From: Xanthomonas sp.
Lineage (GTDB): Bacteria > Pseudomonadota > Gammaproteobacteria > Xanthomonadales > Xanthomonadaceae
Assembly (NCBI RefSeq): GCF_017163755.1
Contig: NZ_JAFIWC010000013.1
Coordinates: forward strand, 62,001 to 126,000
Length of the DNA stretch: 64,000 bases
Direction: 5' to 3'
Positions 7,964 to 17,334 of this stretch are shown here, one piece after another. Positions within the stretch are counted from its first letter, which is position 1. Each line of letters begins with the position of its first letter. The position numbers and the translations under genes were made by a program. The notes beneath the pieces were generated by a model. The model ran no database searches, was not told where the DNA came from, and was given only the letters and a program-made list of their open reading frames with translations.

Positions 7964-8644
7964 ATGAGCATGACCCACTACGCAATGCGCAACGGCCTGT
8001 CGTTCTGCCGGGTAGGCGAGCACCTGGTCTTCCTCGACATCGACAACGACCGCTACTTTCGCCTGCCGCAGGCGATGGAGCGGGCGCTGCTCGCTCACCT
8101 GGACGGGGATGGGCCTGCCGACCTGGACATAAGCGGATTGATCGCAAGCAACGTCCTCGTCGATGACACCCCAGGAATCGAAGAGCGGCCAAGCATCGAG
8201 CCTGCCGCACGCAGCGCCATGGAGGCCCCCACTCCATCCCGGCGGCTTCGGCCTTCGGAGCTTCTCGAGGTCTTCGCGATCGTGCTGTACACGCGGTTTC
8301 AGCTGAAGTCGTCGACGCTCAGGACCGTCCTTGCTGGCCTCGCGCCCGACAGGCGCAGCTCCGCGTCGCGGGTCATGCTGCCTTCCGAATCGGTCGAGCC
8401 CCGGCTCTCTGAGGTCGCTGCCGCATTCCGGCGGGCGCGTCCCTATGTGCCGCTGCAGATGCGTTGCCTGCTGGATTCCGTCGCGATGGCGAAATTCCTG
8501 CGCAGGCGGCGGCTCGATGCGCACGTCGTGTTCGGCGTCGCGCTCGATCCGTTCTCTGCACATTGCTGGGTACAGGCGGGCGATCTCGTCCTGAACGACA
8601 CGGTCGGCAATGTCAGTTCCCATACGCCCCTACGGGTGGTGTGA
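7964..8644 (+). CDS. Lasso peptide leader protease, fused B1/B2 (RRE plus transglutaminase-like)
   Basis: The 226-residue protein joins two functions. Residues about 1-75 form a PqqD-like RiPP recognition element that should bind the precursor leader. Residues about 110-226 form the transglutaminase-like cysteine protease that removes it, with a visible triad Cys168 (RCLLDS), His200 (SAHCW) and Asp212 (LNDT). Fused B proteins are the rule in proteobacterial lasso clusters. The start at 7964 (ATG, with another two codons later) follows a GGGGG ribosome site. The stop TGA overlaps the ATG of the cyclase gene, so B and C are translationally coupled. Confidence 0.92.
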   Translation: MSMTHYAMRNGLSFCRVGEHLVFLDIDNDRYFRLPQAMERALLAHLDGDGPADLDISGLIASNVLVDDTPGIEERPSIEPAARSAMEAPTPSRRLRPSELLEVFAIVLYTRFQLKSSTLRTVLAGLAPDRRSSASRVMLPSESVEPRLSEVAAAFRRARPYVPLQMRCLLDSVAMAKFLRRRRLDAHVVFGVALDPFSAHCWVQAGDLVLNDTVGNVSSHTPLRVV

Positions 8645-10365
8645 TGTACCGCTACATCGCTTTGCTGGGTGCGCATCGCAGCAGGGCCGCGGACGGCGAT
8701 ATCGATGAAGCGCTTCATCGCCTTGGGCTCCATGCAAAGCTGGCGCTGGATGATATGGCCCTGTATGCCTCGGCGGACACGCCCGTCCTCCGCTTGGCAT
8801 GCGGCGGCGCGCTCATCGGCCACGTCTTCTCGCGCAACGGCGTGCCGGTGGATGGTTCGTACCTATCCGGCCCCCTCTCGGCACACACTCTGGCCGAACA
8901 CCTCATCGACAGGTACTGGGGCGAGTACCTGCTTCTTCATGCGCCGGGCGATACCCACGCCACGACCGTCCTGCGCGATCCATCCGGCGGCGTCGGTTGC
9001 GTCTATTCGCAAGGCGGCGGCTTCATCACCTCCGACATCTCGATCGCAACGCGCATCGGCCTGTACGCCAGGCAGATCGATTGGGACTTCATCCGCGGCA
9101 ACCTCGCCTATCCGCACCTCAAGACCGGCCGCACCGGGCTTTGCGGGCTGCGCGAGCTGCTGCCTGGCTGTCGACTCAACATGCGTGGCGAGCAGAGCAC
9201 CATCGAGCAGGCCTGGTCCCCCTGGGATTTCGTCGCACCGCACTGCCGGCATCGCGATCGGCGCCAGGCAGAGGCCGAGGTCAGAACCGCGGTGACGTCC
9301 ACGGTGCGCCAATGGGCCGACACGGATGCGTCCGTCCTGTTGGAGCTGTCCGGCGGGCTGGACTCGTCGATCGTGGCGGCGTGCCTGCAGAACGCGCACG
9401 CCCGCGTGGCGTGCTGCAACCTGGTCACGCCAGTACCGGGGGCCGACGAGCGACGGTATGCGCTGCAGATGGCCGCTCTGCTGCACAGCGAGCTGCATGT
9501 GCGAACGCTGGGATTCGACGACGCGCACCTGGATTCCCCGCCGCCGCCGCACGCGGTCGCTCCGAGCACGTGGTTCCTCCAGCATGCGTCCAATGCGCTG
9601 AAGGAGGCAGTCGGCGCGCAGCTCGGCGTCAACAGCTTCTTCTCCGGCGGCGGCGGAGACACGGTCTTCTGCTACACCCGGACCGCGGCGCCGGCAGCGG
9701 ATGCGTTTCGCGAACGCGGAATGGCCGCCGCGATCAAGGCGATCCATGACCTCGCCGAGCTCCACCAGTGCACGGTCTGGAAGGCCGGCAGGTTGACGCT
9801 CAGGAAGCTGTTCTCGGCGCCGCGGCCGCCACGCAGGGCCGACGGATCCTTCCTCGCCGCGACGCCGGCGCCCGATCTGCTGGAACCCCATCCCTGGTTC
9901 GTGGCGCCCGACGACGCCCTGCCCGGAGACAGGGAGCGCATCTTCGATCTCGCCGGCACCCAGGTCTTCAGGGACGGGCTGGCCCGTGGCGCGAAATGGC
10001 GGTTGCGGATGCCGTTGCTGTCGCAGCCGGTGGTGGAAGCCTGCCTGAAGGTCCCGAGCTGGATGTGGATAGCCGAGGGCCGCAACCGCGCGATCGCCCG
10101 CGACGCGTTCGCCGACAGCTTGCCCGCCGAGATCCTGCACCGCCGCAGCAAGGGCACCTTCATGAACTACTCCGGCGCGTTCTATCGCAAGAGCAAACGC
10201 CGTATCCGCGAGTATCTGCTGACCGGCCGGCTCCAGGCGCAGGGGTTGCTCGACACCGGTGCCCTGCAGCGGTGCTTCGACCGCGAGCTGGCGCCCCGGG
10301 ACGACGCGTTCATGCGCATCTTCGACCTCTGCGCGGTCGAGAACTGGGTCCGTCACCAGGGTTGA
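8644..10365 (+). CDS. Lasso cyclase (asparagine-synthetase-like C protein)
   Basis: The 573-residue enzyme adenylates the Glu7 side chain of the core so that the Gly1 amine can attack it and close the macrolactam around the tail. The PP-loop SGGLDSS at 236-242 marks the ATP pyrophosphatase fold of class B asparagine synthetases. The N-terminal glutaminase-like domain lacks the catalytic Cys2 (the protein begins MYRY), as expected for a lasso cyclase using an internal amine. The ATG overlaps the stop of the B gene. The next gene is on the opposite strand only 11 bases downstream, with no clear terminator between. Confidence 0.93.
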   Translation: MYRYIALLGAHRSRAADGDIDEALHRLGLHAKLALDDMALYASADTPVLRLACGGALIGHVFSRNGVPVDGSYLSGPLSAHTLAEHLIDRYWGEYLLLHAPGDTHATTVLRDPSGGVGCVYSQGGGFITSDISIATRIGLYARQIDWDFIRGNLAYPHLKTGRTGLCGLRELLPGCRLNMRGEQSTIEQAWSPWDFVAPHCRHRDRRQAEAEVRTAVTSTVRQWADTDASVLLELSGGLDSSIVAACLQNAHARVACCNLVTPVPGADERRYALQMAALLHSELHVRTLGFDDAHLDSPPPPHAVAPSTWFLQHASNALKEAVGAQLGVNSFFSGGGGDTVFCYTRTAAPAADAFRERGMAAAIKAIHDLAELHQCTVWKAGRLTLRKLFSAPRPPRRADGSFLAATPAPDLLEPHPWFVAPDDALPGDRERIFDLAGTQVFRDGLARGAKWRLRMPLLSQPVVEACLKVPSWMWIAEGRNRAIARDAFADSLPAEILHRRSKGTFMNYSGAFYRKSKRRIREYLLTGRLQAQGLLDTGALQRCFDRELAPRDDAFMRIFDLCAVENWVRHQG

Positions 10366-10376
10366 TGTCCACGTCG

Positions 10377-12458
10377 TCATCGAGCGCGCGTCACCGTTCG
10401 CTGCATCAGCCGCCAGCGCGAATACTGCGCCGCCTTCGCGGGCGAAGGGTCCTCGTAGCCCTGCAGCCAGAACCGGAACCAGTCGAGGTTCCGTTCGTAC
10501 GCCGCGAGCTTGTGCCTGGGCTGGAACTTCTGGTGCGGCTCGTTGGGGAACACGTACAGGTCCGCACGCTGCGCGCGGATCAGCGGAATCTCGTAGTCCA
10601 GCGCGTACAAGTACTCCTGCTCGGAGTGCTGGAACAGGATCGGTGCCCGGATCCTGTCGAGCTTGAAGGCCGGGGAGAGCGCCTTCCAGCGTTCCGGCGT
10701 TTCGCCGGGCGCGCCCAGGCCCCACATGTCGCGCAGGCCCTTGAGGAAGCCCTCGCCCTTCATGCTGCCGAACAGGTAGTAGGTGGGCGAGACGACCGGG
10801 TTGGCGACCGATGCGGCGGCGAGCAGGTCCGATTCGGTCGCGGTCCACAACGTCACCGCTCCACCGAAGCTCAATCCCCCCATCCCCACGCGCGTCCGGT
10901 CGACCTCCCCTGCCGAGGACAGCAGATCGATCGCGCTCTCGACCGCGGCCAGCCCCTGCCCATGCCGCTCGACCGCGTCCAGGGTGTAGCCGGGCAACTG
11001 GTTGATGCACAGTGCCGATATGCCGGCCTGCGCCAGCGAGGCCAGCGGCCATTCGTCGCCTGCCCCGCCGCGCACGAAACCCGGGCAGCTGTAGTAGGTG
11101 ACGAACAACGGCGCCGGCGCAATACCGCGTCGTCGTGCCGGATAGTACTGGCCGCTGAACCATCGCCCCTGCGCATCCGCCCAACGCAGCAGGCGCGCCG
11201 GCGCAACGCGGGCCATGTCCAGCGCGAGCGCCACGTTGGGATCGAACAGCACATGGCGCTCGCCGCTTTCCAGATCGATCCGTTCGAGCCGTGGCGGACG
11301 GTCGGCTTCCGCGGTCACGCACACCAAGGCCTCGGCCGATAGGCCGCAGTTCGACGCGGGATCGCGCCCGCCGTTGACCAGTCCCCGCGTGCGTACGACC
11401 TGGCGCACCGCGCCGGACTCGACGTTCCAGCGGAGGATCGACTGCGCCAGGCCCAGGCCGGGATCGGTGATGGTGAACAGCACTTCGTCATGGCCCGGAC
11501 GCCACTGGATGCCGGTGATGGCCTTGCCCGTGCACGCCGCCGACGTACAGTGCACCGCGCGCCGCGCATGCCCGCCGCGGAGCACCGACAGCAGCACATC
11601 GGGCCGGTGCAACTGCCCGCGGCCGTCGCCCACGCGCGCCAGCAGGGCGATGCTGCCGCCACGCGGATCGCGCACGGACTTCCACGGATCGCCATCGACG
11701 CCCGCCATGCCTGCGGCCGGCGCCGGTTCGGCCGCTGCCTCCGGAGCGGCGGCCAGCGCGCGGGTTGCCCCGGTCTGCAGGTCCAGCGCCATCCATCGGT
11801 CCGGCACCTCGGCCAGCAGCGAGGCGCGATCGAACCACACCTTGCCGAAGCGCTGCGTGGCCAGGCGTCCCTCGACGTTGCCGGACCGGAACAGGCCCTG
11901 GCCAATCGGCACGGTTTCGTCGATGTGGATGCCCCGGTCGTACTCGGCCTGTTCGGCCGACAGGACCTCCTCGCGCGTCGCGCCGACGCTGTACCGGAGC
12001 ACGCGCCCGTCCGGGTCCAACACGAACTCGCGCACGTCCGCAGCGTCGCGCGTCACGGGCGCGGCCCCCGTCCCGTCCGCGGCCGCGCGCCAGACGTCGA
12101 TCCTGCCGTCGACCCGCGCGCGGTAGTAGATCCAGCGGCCGTCCGGCGACCACACCGCGCGCGCCGGCAACGCGCCTCCGGCCGAGTCGCGCAACGGCAC
12201 GCCGCCCTCCGCGACCCGCCTGGGCGATGCATCGCCTAGGCCCTGCACGTACCACGCGCTGTCGTAGGTGTTGCGTTCCAGCGCCGCCTGCTCCACCCGG
12301 AACGCCACGCGGCGCCCCTCCGGCGACAGCGTCGGGCCGCCGATGTCGGCCACTTCCAGCAGCCGGCGCGGCGGCACGGCTTCGGCGTGGCACAGGTACG
12401 CAATACCCATCCACAGGGTGGCCGCCAGCAGCAGGCGCCACACGATGCATTTCGACAT
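10377..12458 (-). CDS. Lasso peptide isopeptidase (AtxE-like)
   Basis: The 693-residue exported protein has a signal peptide (residues about 1-26), a beta-propeller-like middle and a C-terminal prolyl-oligopeptidase hydrolase domain. The nucleophile is Ser530 in GMGGLSFGG, the base His642 in NEPHQKF, and the acid probably Glu613 in HSEQE; AtxE2 also uses Glu, as I recall. These enzymes cleave the macrolactam bond of a lasso peptide and open the knot. ATG at 12458 is preferred over 12479 because AAGGGA precedes it. It lies 63 bases downstream of the TonB receptor gene, forming an uptake-and-opening operon. Confidence 0.9.
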   Translation of the reverse strand: MSKCIVWRLLLAATLWMGIAYLCHAEAVPPRRLLEVADIGGPTLSPEGRRVAFRVEQAALERNTYDSAWYVQGLGDASPRRVAEGGVPLRDSAGGALPARAVWSPDGRWIYYRARVDGRIDVWRAAADGTGAAPVTRDAADVREFVLDPDGRVLRYSVGATREEVLSAEQAEYDRGIHIDETVPIGQGLFRSGNVEGRLATQRFGKVWFDRASLLAEVPDRWMALDLQTGATRALAAAPEAAAEPAPAAGMAGVDGDPWKSVRDPRGGSIALLARVGDGRGQLHRPDVLLSVLRGGHARRAVHCTSAACTGKAITGIQWRPGHDEVLFTITDPGLGLAQSILRWNVESGAVRQVVRTRGLVNGGRDPASNCGLSAEALVCVTAEADRPPRLERIDLESGERHVLFDPNVALALDMARVAPARLLRWADAQGRWFSGQYYPARRRGIAPAPLFVTYYSCPGFVRGGAGDEWPLASLAQAGISALCINQLPGYTLDAVERHGQGLAAVESAIDLLSSAGEVDRTRVGMGGLSFGGAVTLWTATESDLLAAASVANPVVSPTYYLFGSMKGEGFLKGLRDMWGLGAPGETPERWKALSPAFKLDRIRAPILFQHSEQEYLYALDYEIPLIRAQRADLYVFPNEPHQKFQPRHKLAAYERNLDWFRFWLQGYEDPSPAKAAQYSRWRLMQRTVTRAR

Positions 12459-12521
12459 GGATGCAGTCCCTTCTCTCAAACCGTCGGCAAGCGGCGCTTG
12501 CGCCGCGCAACCGCCGCGGCA

Positions 12522-14855
12522 TCACCAGTGCTTGGACACGGACAGGCTCAGGAAGCGCCCGATCGCCGAGTAGTTGGTCGAGTCGTACGGCGCCACGTAC
12601 AGCGGCGAGGTGACCCGGTACAGAGGCGGATCGCGATCGAATACGTTGTCGACGGACAAGCCGAACTCCAGCCCGGACCAGGCATCGCCGCGCGGACCGG
12701 TGGCGTAGCGAAGCGCCGCATCGACGGTGGTGAACGAGGCCGACTTCACCCCGTCGATCCGATTGCTCACCCCCCCGCGATAGTTGGCGAACAGCGACGC
12801 CGTGAACCCGCCCTGCTTCCAGACCGCGCCCGCGCGGCTGCTGACCTTCGGCGGGTTGAACAGCGTGCCCGCCAGCGCGTGCGCGCCCTGGGTCGGGACG
12901 GTCTGCTGCGTGCTGTCCAGCCAGTTCGCCGAACCGCGCAGCGTCAATGTCCCCGGCTCCAGTTCCAGCCGATACGACCCCGACAGGTCGACGCCCTGGA
13001 TGTCCTGCCGGGCCACGTTGGCGTACTGCGTGTAGATGATCGCGGCCACCTTGTCGGCCGCGTACGGCGCCCCGACGAAGTTGTAGAACGTGCCGGCACG
13101 TGCGATGACATCCGCCTGCTCCTGCGCCGTCGGCGTGCGGTCGACGAAAGGCGCATAGATCGCATTGTTCAACGCCTGGCTGGAATTGGCGATCGGCTGG
13201 ATCACCCGGTTGCTGTAGTCCACGCTGAACCAGCTCAGCTCCGCCTCCAGGCCGCGCAGTCCGGCAGGATGGTACGCCAGCGACAGCGAGCGGGTGATGG
13301 CACGCTCCGGTTCGAGATCACGGTTGCCGCCATCGAGCACCAGCACCGTCGCATCGGCCGGATACCCGGTGCCGCCGAAGCTGCTCGGGAAGAACAGCCA
13401 GGCATTGCGCGCATAGTTGCGCTCGAACAGCGTCGGCGCCTTGAACGACTTGCCCCAGGACGCCTTCAGCGTGAAGTCGGCGTTGGGGCCGTAGACCACG
13501 CCGAGCTTCGGTGTGGTCACCCCGCCGAACGTGCTGTAGTCCTCGCCTCGCACCGCAGCGGTCAAGGTCAGGCGCTGTACGCCGGCGATGTCCTGGCCCG
13601 GCCCGATCAGCGGCAGGTTGGCTTCCGCGTACGCGAACCTGGCGCTTTCGCGTCCGCGGATCGTGTCGGCTCCCGCGACGTGGTCGACGTTGCGGAACTC
13701 GTTCCTGCGATAGCCGATGCCGAGCGCCAGGCGCGCATCGCCGGCAGGCACGGCGAACAGGGGCCCCTCGGCGCCGAGCTCGTAGCTGCGGCTGTCGTTG
13801 CAGTAGCACACATCGGTGACGGTCGCCGCGCCGGTGGCGAGCACGGTCTCGCGCCGGTACTGCGCGTGTTCGCTGCGGCCGGAGGTGGCGCCGAGCGAAA
13901 GCTTCCAGTCGTTCGGCAGCCACACATCCAGGCTGGGGGAGAGCAACGTCGTGGTGGTTTCCGGCGTGACCCGGCTGTTCCTGCCGCTGGCGTTGTACAG
14001 GTGCAGCTGGTCGCGCTCGGACCGCAGCGCATCCAGGCGCAGCTCGGCGACGTCGCCCAGGGACTGGTGCGCGCTGAGCAGGCCGCTGCGCAGGTCGCTG
14101 CCGGGATACAGGGTCGAAGGATCGAGCAGTTGCGCGCTGTAGCGGCGCTGCTGGCTATGGATGGGATCGACCGAAGCGTCCTTGTAGGTCGCGATGATCC
14201 CGCCGCTGCGCCAGGTGGCGCCGGCGGTGAGGTCGTACTCGCGGCTGGTCATCCCGCCTTGCGTCGCGCGTCCGTAGCGCGTGCCGACGGTCACGCCTTC
14301 GTACTCGCGCTTGAGGATCACATTGCCGACGCCGCCCACCGCATCGGAGCCGTAGATCGCCGACGCGCCGTCGGCGACGATCTCCACCCGTTCCACCGCC
14401 TCCACCGGGATCGCGCTGATGTCCACCGACTGGGTGAAGCCGCCATAAGCCATGCGGCGCCCGTTGAGCAGGGTCAAGGTGGCGTCGGCCCCCAGCCCAC
14501 GCAGGTTCAGGCTCGACCCGCCGGTCATGTTCTGGTTGGCGTTGCCGGCGCCGGCCAGATTCCCGCTGAGCACGCCCGGGTTCTGGCCTCCGGAGAAGTT
14601 CTGCGGAATGCTGCGGATCACCTCGCCGAGGTCGCTGAAATCCTCCTCCTGGATCCGCGCCGCATCGACCGAGATCACCGGCGACGGCACCGCGCCGTCC
14701 TTGATGCGCGTGCCGGTGACTTCGATCGCCTCGAGCTGGGTGGCGGCCGCATCCGCATGCGGTGTCGCCTCCTGGGCTGCGGCCACGCCCGCCGCCCCGC
14801 TGGCGGCGGCGAGCAGGGCGATGGAGATGGCGTTGCGTAACGTGCTGTTCTTCAT
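12522..14855 (-). CDS. TonB-dependent receptor, probable lasso peptide uptake
   Basis: The 777-residue protein has a signal peptide (residues 1-27, ending AAAQE), a plug domain with EAIEVTGTRIKDGAVPSPV and SLNLRGLGADATLTLLNGRR, and a 22-strand-type beta-barrel that ends in an aromatic-rich C-terminus (SLSVSKHW). The start at 14855 is fixed by AAAGGA 8 bases upstream. Its position before the isopeptidase gene, as in astexin-type clusters, suggests that it imports the lasso peptide or the metal-loaded or bound form of it. The actual ligand is not shown by sequence. Confidence 0.87.
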   Translation of the reverse strand: MKNSTLRNAISIALLAAASGAAGVAAAQEATPHADAAATQLEAIEVTGTRIKDGAVPSPVISVDAARIQEEDFSDLGEVIRSIPQNFSGGQNPGVLSGNLAGAGNANQNMTGGSSLNLRGLGADATLTLLNGRRMAYGGFTQSVDISAIPVEAVERVEIVADGASAIYGSDAVGGVGNVILKREYEGVTVGTRYGRATQGGMTSREYDLTAGATWRSGGIIATYKDASVDPIHSQQRRYSAQLLDPSTLYPGSDLRSGLLSAHQSLGDVAELRLDALRSERDQLHLYNASGRNSRVTPETTTTLLSPSLDVWLPNDWKLSLGATSGRSEHAQYRRETVLATGAATVTDVCYCNDSRSYELGAEGPLFAVPAGDARLALGIGYRRNEFRNVDHVAGADTIRGRESARFAYAEANLPLIGPGQDIAGVQRLTLTAAVRGEDYSTFGGVTTPKLGVVYGPNADFTLKASWGKSFKAPTLFERNYARNAWLFFPSSFGGTGYPADATVLVLDGGNRDLEPERAITRSLSLAYHPAGLRGLEAELSWFSVDYSNRVIQPIANSSQALNNAIYAPFVDRTPTAQEQADVIARAGTFYNFVGAPYAADKVAAIIYTQYANVARQDIQGVDLSGSYRLELEPGTLTLRGSANWLDSTQQTVPTQGAHALAGTLFNPPKVSSRAGAVWKQGGFTASLFANYRGGVSNRIDGVKSASFTTVDAALRYATGPRGDAWSGLEFGLSVDNVFDRDPPLYRVTSPLYVAPYDSTNYSAIGRFLSLSVSKHW

Positions 14856-15159
14856 GCTGCGTCCTTTGGTTTTCCCCTGGTTGGCCCTGCCGCCATGCCT
14901 CCATGTCGGCGCTGGATCGAGCAGCGACGGTCCGCACGGGCCGCGCCGGCAGCGGCGACCCATCCCACCGACCGCGAACATCGCCACGCTGCACGGCGTT
15001 AGCGATACGAACAACCGTCGCCCGCGTGAGGCGTGCCGGCGTTCCATCCGGAATGCCGATTCGTCGTCGCCGCGTTGTCTGCTCCCGCTTTTCCCTTCCC
15101 CCTGCCGCCTCCGCACCGCATCGCACCTGCTGCCGGTTCGCGCGAAAGACGTCGCATGA

Positions 15160-15203
15160 CTACGTTTAACGTAGCTGACATGGCGAGACTACGTTTAGCG
15201 TAG
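15160..15203 (+). promoter_or_regulatory. Two palindromic operators before the Cro-type regulator
   Basis: Two nearly identical 15-base palindromes, CTACGTTTAACGTAG at 15160-15174 and CTACGTTTAGCGTAG at 15189-15203, start 29 bases apart. They lie in the divergent region between the TonB receptor (start 14855) and the helix-turn-helix gene (start 15265). The second overlaps a possible -10 (TAGTAT, 15201-15206). They are good candidates for binding sites of the neighbouring regulator. The rest of 14856-15264 holds nothing I recognise. Confidence 0.75.
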
Positions 15204-15264
15204 TATCGAAGTCAAGCCCCGTTCCGGAAGCTTCCGCGTATCGAAGTCCGGGACACGTACGCAG

Positions 15265-15555
15265 GTGGCTGAGAAAAAACCGCTCCCCGTCTACAGCCGC
15301 CGGCTACGCGAGGCGCGGGAGGTCTACGGCATTTCGCAGCGCAGCCTGGGCATCAAGGCCGGCCTGGACGATTTCGTCGCCAGCACCCGCGTCAACCGCT
15401 ACGAGACCGGCGTCCACCAGCCCGACCTGCAGACCCTGCAACGCCTCGCGGCGGCGCTCGAGATGCCGCTGGCCTTCTTCTATGCCGAGGAAGACGAACT
15501 GGCGCGGCTGATCATGGAGTTCAAGCGCAAGGGCAAAGGCAAGAGTCAGGACTGA
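15265..15555 (+). CDS. XRE/Cro-type helix-turn-helix regulator
   Basis: The 96-residue protein is a single HTH_3 domain with the pattern GISQRSLGIKAGLDDFVAST and VNRYETGVHQPDLQTLQRLA, then a short helical, Lys-rich tail. The start is a GTG. Two palindromes just upstream (15160-15203) suggest autoregulation and possible control of the divergent receptor-isopeptidase operon. The atypical insert DDFVAST in the recognition region is shared by a known subgroup of Xanthomonas-type regulators, as far as I recall. Confidence 0.8.
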   Translation: MAEKKPLPVYSRRLREAREVYGISQRSLGIKAGLDDFVASTRVNRYETGVHQPDLQTLQRLAAALEMPLAFFYAEEDELARLIMEFKRKGKGKSQD

Positions 15556-15798
15556 CGAAGCAGGCCGATGCGAAGACGGGAGAGGGAGAGATCCCGATTC
15601 CGTCGGCGCATCCCGTCGGATCGAACACCTGCGCCGGCAGCGCGCATTTGCCTGCGCGCCCGGCGCACCCGCTTCTGCTGGCCCGCTCACCGCGCCTGGC
15701 ATCTCCGCAGCGGCGCTCCGCAAGCAGCGCGGCAGACGCTGCGCCCAACGCTCCCTGCCCGGCTATCATCGGCGCATCACACACTCCACGCGGCGGAT

Positions 15799-16227
15799 AT
15801 GGGCGCGGTCCTAGCCATCCCAGCAATCGTGCTGTTCGCCGCGTGCGGCGTCTATCTCTCATGGCGCGGGCGGCAGAAGGTCGAGCGGACGCTGCGGGAG
15901 AGCTTCGCGCGCCGCACCTTCCAGACAGCCGAAGGCCAGGTGAGTGGCGCGGCGCTGCAGGTGGTCAAGATCAGCCGCCAGACCTCGCGCTACGCGGGGG
16001 ACGATGTCTATCGCCTCGTCCGCGATCCGGTGCCCAACGACGCCTTCTGGTATTGCGTGGGCCCGGGCCGCACCTACTTCCTGGCGATCGCGATCGTGCA
16101 GGCGGGCAATGGCAAGGTCTCGGCCGAGTGGATCGTGCGCCCGCTGAGCGAACAGGCCATGCGTGGCGCGCTGACCGGCGATCGCAAGGCGCAGGCGCTG
16201 GCCTTCGGCACGGCGATCGAAGGCTAG
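15799..16227 (+). CDS. Small membrane-anchored protein of unknown function
   Basis: The 142-residue protein begins with one membrane helix (residues about 4-22) and continues as a soluble domain with the stretch VYRLVRDPVPNDAFWYCVGP. No family is recognised. The upstream 240 bases contain no other convincing gene. Start at 15799 is chosen because it places the helix at the very N-terminus; the ribosome site is weak. Confidence 0.5.
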   Translation: MGAVLAIPAIVLFAACGVYLSWRGRQKVERTLRESFARRTFQTAEGQVSGAALQVVKISRQTSRYAGDDVYRLVRDPVPNDAFWYCVGPGRTYFLAIAIVQAGNGKVSAEWIVRPLSEQAMRGALTGDRKAQALAFGTAIEG

Positions 16228-16276
16228 CGCGACGCAGCCATCGCACGTTGTACCCGCTTTGCCCGCCAGGCTGCCC

Positions 16277-17227
16277 TCAATACTTGAGCGCATCCTCGGT
16301 AGGCGCCAGCGGCGTGAACCGCGCGTTGCTGAAATCGTGCAGCAGGCGGAAGGCCTGTTCGCCTTCGTGCTCGTAGCGCTTGAAGTCGCTCTTGGCGAGG
16401 CGATGGAGGCAGCCGTTCCGCGCGAACACCAGGTCGCCGCCGTCCCAGTCCGCCCAATCGCTGCCCGGCAGACGCAGCAGCGTATTTCCATCGCGGTCCA
16501 GCACGCAATGCTCCAGGTCGTACCACGCCTGGTTCCGGCGGCCGACGGCATGCAGCCGCGCCTCCAATCGCCGGCCGCCGACTCCCGCCTTCTGCGCGAT
16601 CCGCGGCCGGCTGAAGCGATACAGCACATCGTCCTTGAGCCGGCCGGTTTCGCCCTCGCCGCCGTCGATCACCTGCCAGCCGTCGCGCTGCCGCAGCACG
16701 CTGTCGATCGGATCGTCTTCGCCGCCACCGGACCCTTGCCCGAATGGCAACACCCGCATGCCCGGCTTCAGCCGGAAGCCGGCGGGCATCGGGAACGGCT
16801 CGCGGCCCTCCAGCGGCCGATGGTTCAACAGCAGCGTGTGCTCGTCGTCGAACATGCCGCCGCCGCCCCAGCTGTCTCCCTTCGGCCACAGCGCCAGCGC
16901 GGTGAAGAACGGCGGGCGCGAGACCGCGGTCCAGGTGCCGAAGTCGCCGCGCTGCGTGGACGCGAAATAGACCAGCAACCGGCCCGACGGCGAGAGATCG
17001 CAGCGCCGTTCGTAGATGCGGCCCTTGAACCATTGCCCGTGCTCGAAGGTATCCGTGCGCAGGTCCCAGCGGATCAGCTGCACCTGCCTGCTCGGCCCGC
17101 GGCGGAAGACCACGCCCGTGCGGCCCTCGCGCGCGAGCAGCGCGTAGAGCCGGGTGGCCGCGACGCCGCGTTGTCCTTCGTGCCGTATCGTTTCCAAGTC
17201 CTGCCCTCCGGGTGCATCGGCGTGCAC
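16277..17227 (-). CDS. Conserved hypothetical protein, beta-rich
   Basis: The 316-residue soluble protein has repeated Trp/Asp/Gly-rich stretches such as GSDWADWDGGDLVFARNG and DLSPSGRLLVYFAS, which suggest a beta-propeller fold. No signal peptide or catalytic motif is evident. The start at 17227 is an ATG without a strong ribosome site; a later start cannot be excluded. It is transcribed away from the HxlR-type gene at 17335, on the same strand downstream. Confidence 0.55.
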   Translation of the reverse strand: MHADAPGGQDLETIRHEGQRGVAATRLYALLAREGRTGVVFRRGPSRQVQLIRWDLRTDTFEHGQWFKGRIYERRCDLSPSGRLLVYFASTQRGDFGTWTAVSRPPFFTALALWPKGDSWGGGGMFDDEHTLLLNHRPLEGREPFPMPAGFRLKPGMRVLPFGQGSGGGEDDPIDSVLRQRDGWQVIDGGEGETGRLKDDVLYRFSRPRIAQKAGVGGRRLEARLHAVGRRNQAWYDLEHCVLDRDGNTLLRLPGSDWADWDGGDLVFARNGCLHRLAKSDFKRYEHEGEQAFRLLHDFSNARFTPLAPTEDALKY

Positions 17228-17334
17228 CGAACGCGCGCCGGCCGTGCCAGGCGCATTGTGCTATCGGGCACGCGCGATCGCATGAACTCGTGCAGACCCG
17301 CGTTGCGGACCGCACCGCTGCGGGCACGGCAACC

